Position numbers and translations under genes: made by a program. 14,625 nucleotides of DNA from an uncultured delta proteobacterium (GTDB lineage Bacteria > Myxococcota_A > Polyangia > Polyangiales > Ga0077539): the NCBI GenBank assembly GCA_903860995.1, contig CAIOSS010001060.1, positions 1 through 14,625 on the forward strand, read 5' to 3'. The notes under the pieces are model-generated. The model saw nothing but the letters and a program-made list of their open reading frames with translations, did not search any database and was not told the DNA's origin. Below, in pieces: positions 13,379 to 14,625 of the stretch. Within the stretch, counting starts at the first letter, position 1, and each line of letters begins with the position of its first letter.

Positions 13379-14625
13379 ATGAAAGCCGGTGCTGCACACA
13401 ACAGCCTCGTGGGGTCCCGCATCGGGCGCTTCGAGGTCATTGCGGAGATCGGCACCGGCGGCATGGCCTCGGTGTACGTGGCGCGCTCCACCGGGTCGGG
13501 CGGGTTCCGGCGCCTCGTGGCCATCAAGGTCATGCACGCGCACCTGTCGTCCGACGAGTCCTTCGTCGACATGTTCCTCGACGAGGCCCGCGTCGCGGCG
13601 ACCATCCACCACCCCAACGTGGTGCCCATCATCGACGTGGGCTTCGAAGACGGCCTCGTCTTCCTGATCATGGATTACATCGAGGGCGACAGCTTCTCCA
13701 ACGTGGAGAAGGTCGCCATCTCGCTGCGCCGGCGCATTCCCCTGGGCATCACCCTGCGCGTGGTGCTCGACGCCCTCGCCGGCCTGCACGCCGCCCACGA
13801 GCTCTGCGACCTCGAGGGCAACCACCTCAAGATCATCCACCGCGACGTCTCGCCGCAGAACATCGTCGTCGGCGTCGACGGGGTGTCGCGCATCGTCGAC
13901 TTCGGCATCGCCAAGGCCGAGTCCCGGGTCACCACCACCAAGGTGGGGATGATCAAGGGCAAGCTGAACTTCATGGCCCCCGAGCAGCTGCGCAGTGCGC
14001 CGCTCGACCGCCGCGTCGACGTCTTCGGCATGGGCGTCACGCTCTGGGAGGCCGTCACCCTGCGGCGCCTCTACGCCGGGGAGAACGACTTCGACACCGC
14101 CCGCCGCATCCTGACCGGGGAGTACCCCCCGCTGCTGGAGTTCGACGCGCGCCTCCCGCCCGTCCTCGACGAGATCTGCAAGAAGGCGCTCAACCCCGAC
14201 CCCGACCAGCGCTTCATGTCGGCCGACGAGTTCGCCGAAGCCATCGAGACGCACCTCGCGGGCACGGTGGCCTCCGGGCGTGACGTGGCGGCGTTCATCT
14301 CCGGCGTGGCCTCGCAGAAGCTCGAACGCGAGCGCCGCGCCATGCGCGACAGCGTCAGCAGCGACATCGAGATGGACCCTCTGTCGTCCACGGTCATCGA
14401 GCCCGCGCGGCACTCGGCGACCGACCCCGAAGTGCCGCGGGGCATCCTGCCGTCGACCGCCGCGCCGCGCGTGCGCCAGGACGACGGGTCGGGCGAGCGG
14501 CCCTCGTCGAGGCTGCGCCAGCCTACGCTGGCGATGCCCGCGCCCTCCGACAACGCAGCGCGGGTCGGCAACGTGCGCACCCGCTCGCCGGCGTCGCACG
14601 CCGCGCCCCTGCGCCCCGCCGCACC
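13379..14625 (+). CDS. Ser/Thr protein kinase, Hanks type (3' end outside window)
   Basis: 415 codons are visible from ATG 13379, open to the right edge. The kinase domain (about 18-293) is complete: glycine-rich loop IGTGGMASVY (24-33), ATP-binding K50 in VAIKVM, alpha-C E69, catalytic HRDVSPQN (154-161) with D156, magnesium-binding DFG (174-176), APE-type APE (200-202) and the FGMGVTLWE stretch (216-224). The form HRDVSPQN is common in myxobacterial kinases. After the domain comes a low-complexity, Pro/Ser/Arg-rich region (about 325-415) of the sort that links to a further domain or a membrane helix; whatever follows is outside the window. All residues needed for activity are present. Its substrate is unknown. 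An FHA partner or T6SS structural gene is not nearby, so a link to the vgrG island is not supported. Confidence 0.95.
   Translation, partial: MKAGAAHNSLVGSRIGRFEVIAEIGTGGMASVYVARSTGSGGFRRLVAIKVMHAHLSSDESFVDMFLDEARVAATIHHPNVVPIIDVGFEDGLVFLIMDYIEGDSFSNVEKVAISLRRRIPLGITLRVVLDALAGLHAAHELCDLEGNHLKIIHRDVSPQNIVVGVDGVSRIVDFGIAKAESRVTTTKVGMIKGKLNFMAPEQLRSAPLDRRVDVFGMGVTLWEAVTLRRLYAGENDFDTARRILTGEYPPLLEFDARLPPVLDEICKKALNPDPDQRFMSADEFAEAIETHLAGTVASGRDVAAFISGVASQKLERERRAMRDSVSSDIEMDPLSSTVIEPARHSATDPEVPRGILPSTAAPRVRQDDGSGERPSSRLRQPTLAMPAPSDNAARVGNVRTRSPASHAAPLRPAA

Noticed and set aside
12377..14599. 740-codon minus-strand frame opposite the 275-aa gene and the Ser/Thr kinase
   Set aside because: Low-complexity shadow frame; the opposite strand encodes a complete kinase domain.
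13379..14625. Linking the Ser/Thr kinase to T6SS post-translational control (PpkA-like)
   Set aside because: There is no FHA protein, phosphatase or T6SS structural gene beside it, and three unrelated transcription units separate it from the vgrG island.
1..14625. tRNA/rRNA genes, CRISPR arrays, insertion sequences, integrase or attachment sites
   Set aside because: None was seen. Coding genes of uniform codon style fill almost the whole window, and no long direct or inverted repeats flank the vgrG island.

Overview
The window is very G+C-rich, with almost every third codon position G or C. It carries a myxobacterial-style Ser/Thr kinase (catalytic loop HRDVSPQN), a stand-alone type VI secretion (T6SS) vgrG cluster and a REC-first hybrid sensor kinase. 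Together these suggest a Myxococcota chromosome, most likely from the Polyangiales/Sandaracinaceae side. This is inferred from style and gene content, since there is no rRNA or other marker here.

Layout. (1) 1-1950, minus: a polytopic GT-C-like membrane protein, cut by the left edge. (2) 2075-7848, plus: a compact five-gene vgrG island of VgrG, DUF2169 protein, a 304-aa protein of unknown family, a second DUF2169 protein and a small beta-repeat protein. Gaps are 25 and 30 bp, followed by GTGA and ATGA stop/start overlaps, so it is very probably one transcript. No T6SS sheath, tube, baseplate, membrane-complex or ClpV gene is present, so this is an auxiliary spike/cargo module. (3) 7845-10072, minus: two overlapping signalling genes, a sensor-less histidine kinase followed by a REC-PAS-HisKA-HATPase hybrid. 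Their last stop codon overlaps the last stop codon of the vgrG island. (4) 10153-11115, plus: GluQ-RS, which overlaps tail-to-tail by 100 bp with (5) 11016-12380, minus: a type II NADH dehydrogenase. (6) 12482-13309, plus: an uncharacterised 275-aa protein. (7) 13379-14625, plus: a Ser/Thr protein kinase, cut by the right edge.

How the genes may work together. In the vgrG island, VgrG would form the puncturing spike. The DUF2169 proteins would act as adaptors. The 304-aa protein sits where a PAAR-like tip or effector is normally found, and is the best candidate for an undescribed T6SS cargo. Its start codon is buried in a strong predicted hairpin whose loop displays the ribosome binding site, which points to translational control of that gene. 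The other genes are housekeeping or signalling genes with no evident tie to the island.

There is no tRNA, rRNA, CRISPR array, insertion sequence or integrase. No stretch over 300 bases lacks a gene. The four longer gaps (1951-2074, 10073-10152, 12381-12481, 13310-13378) hold only candidate promoters and short inverted repeats.
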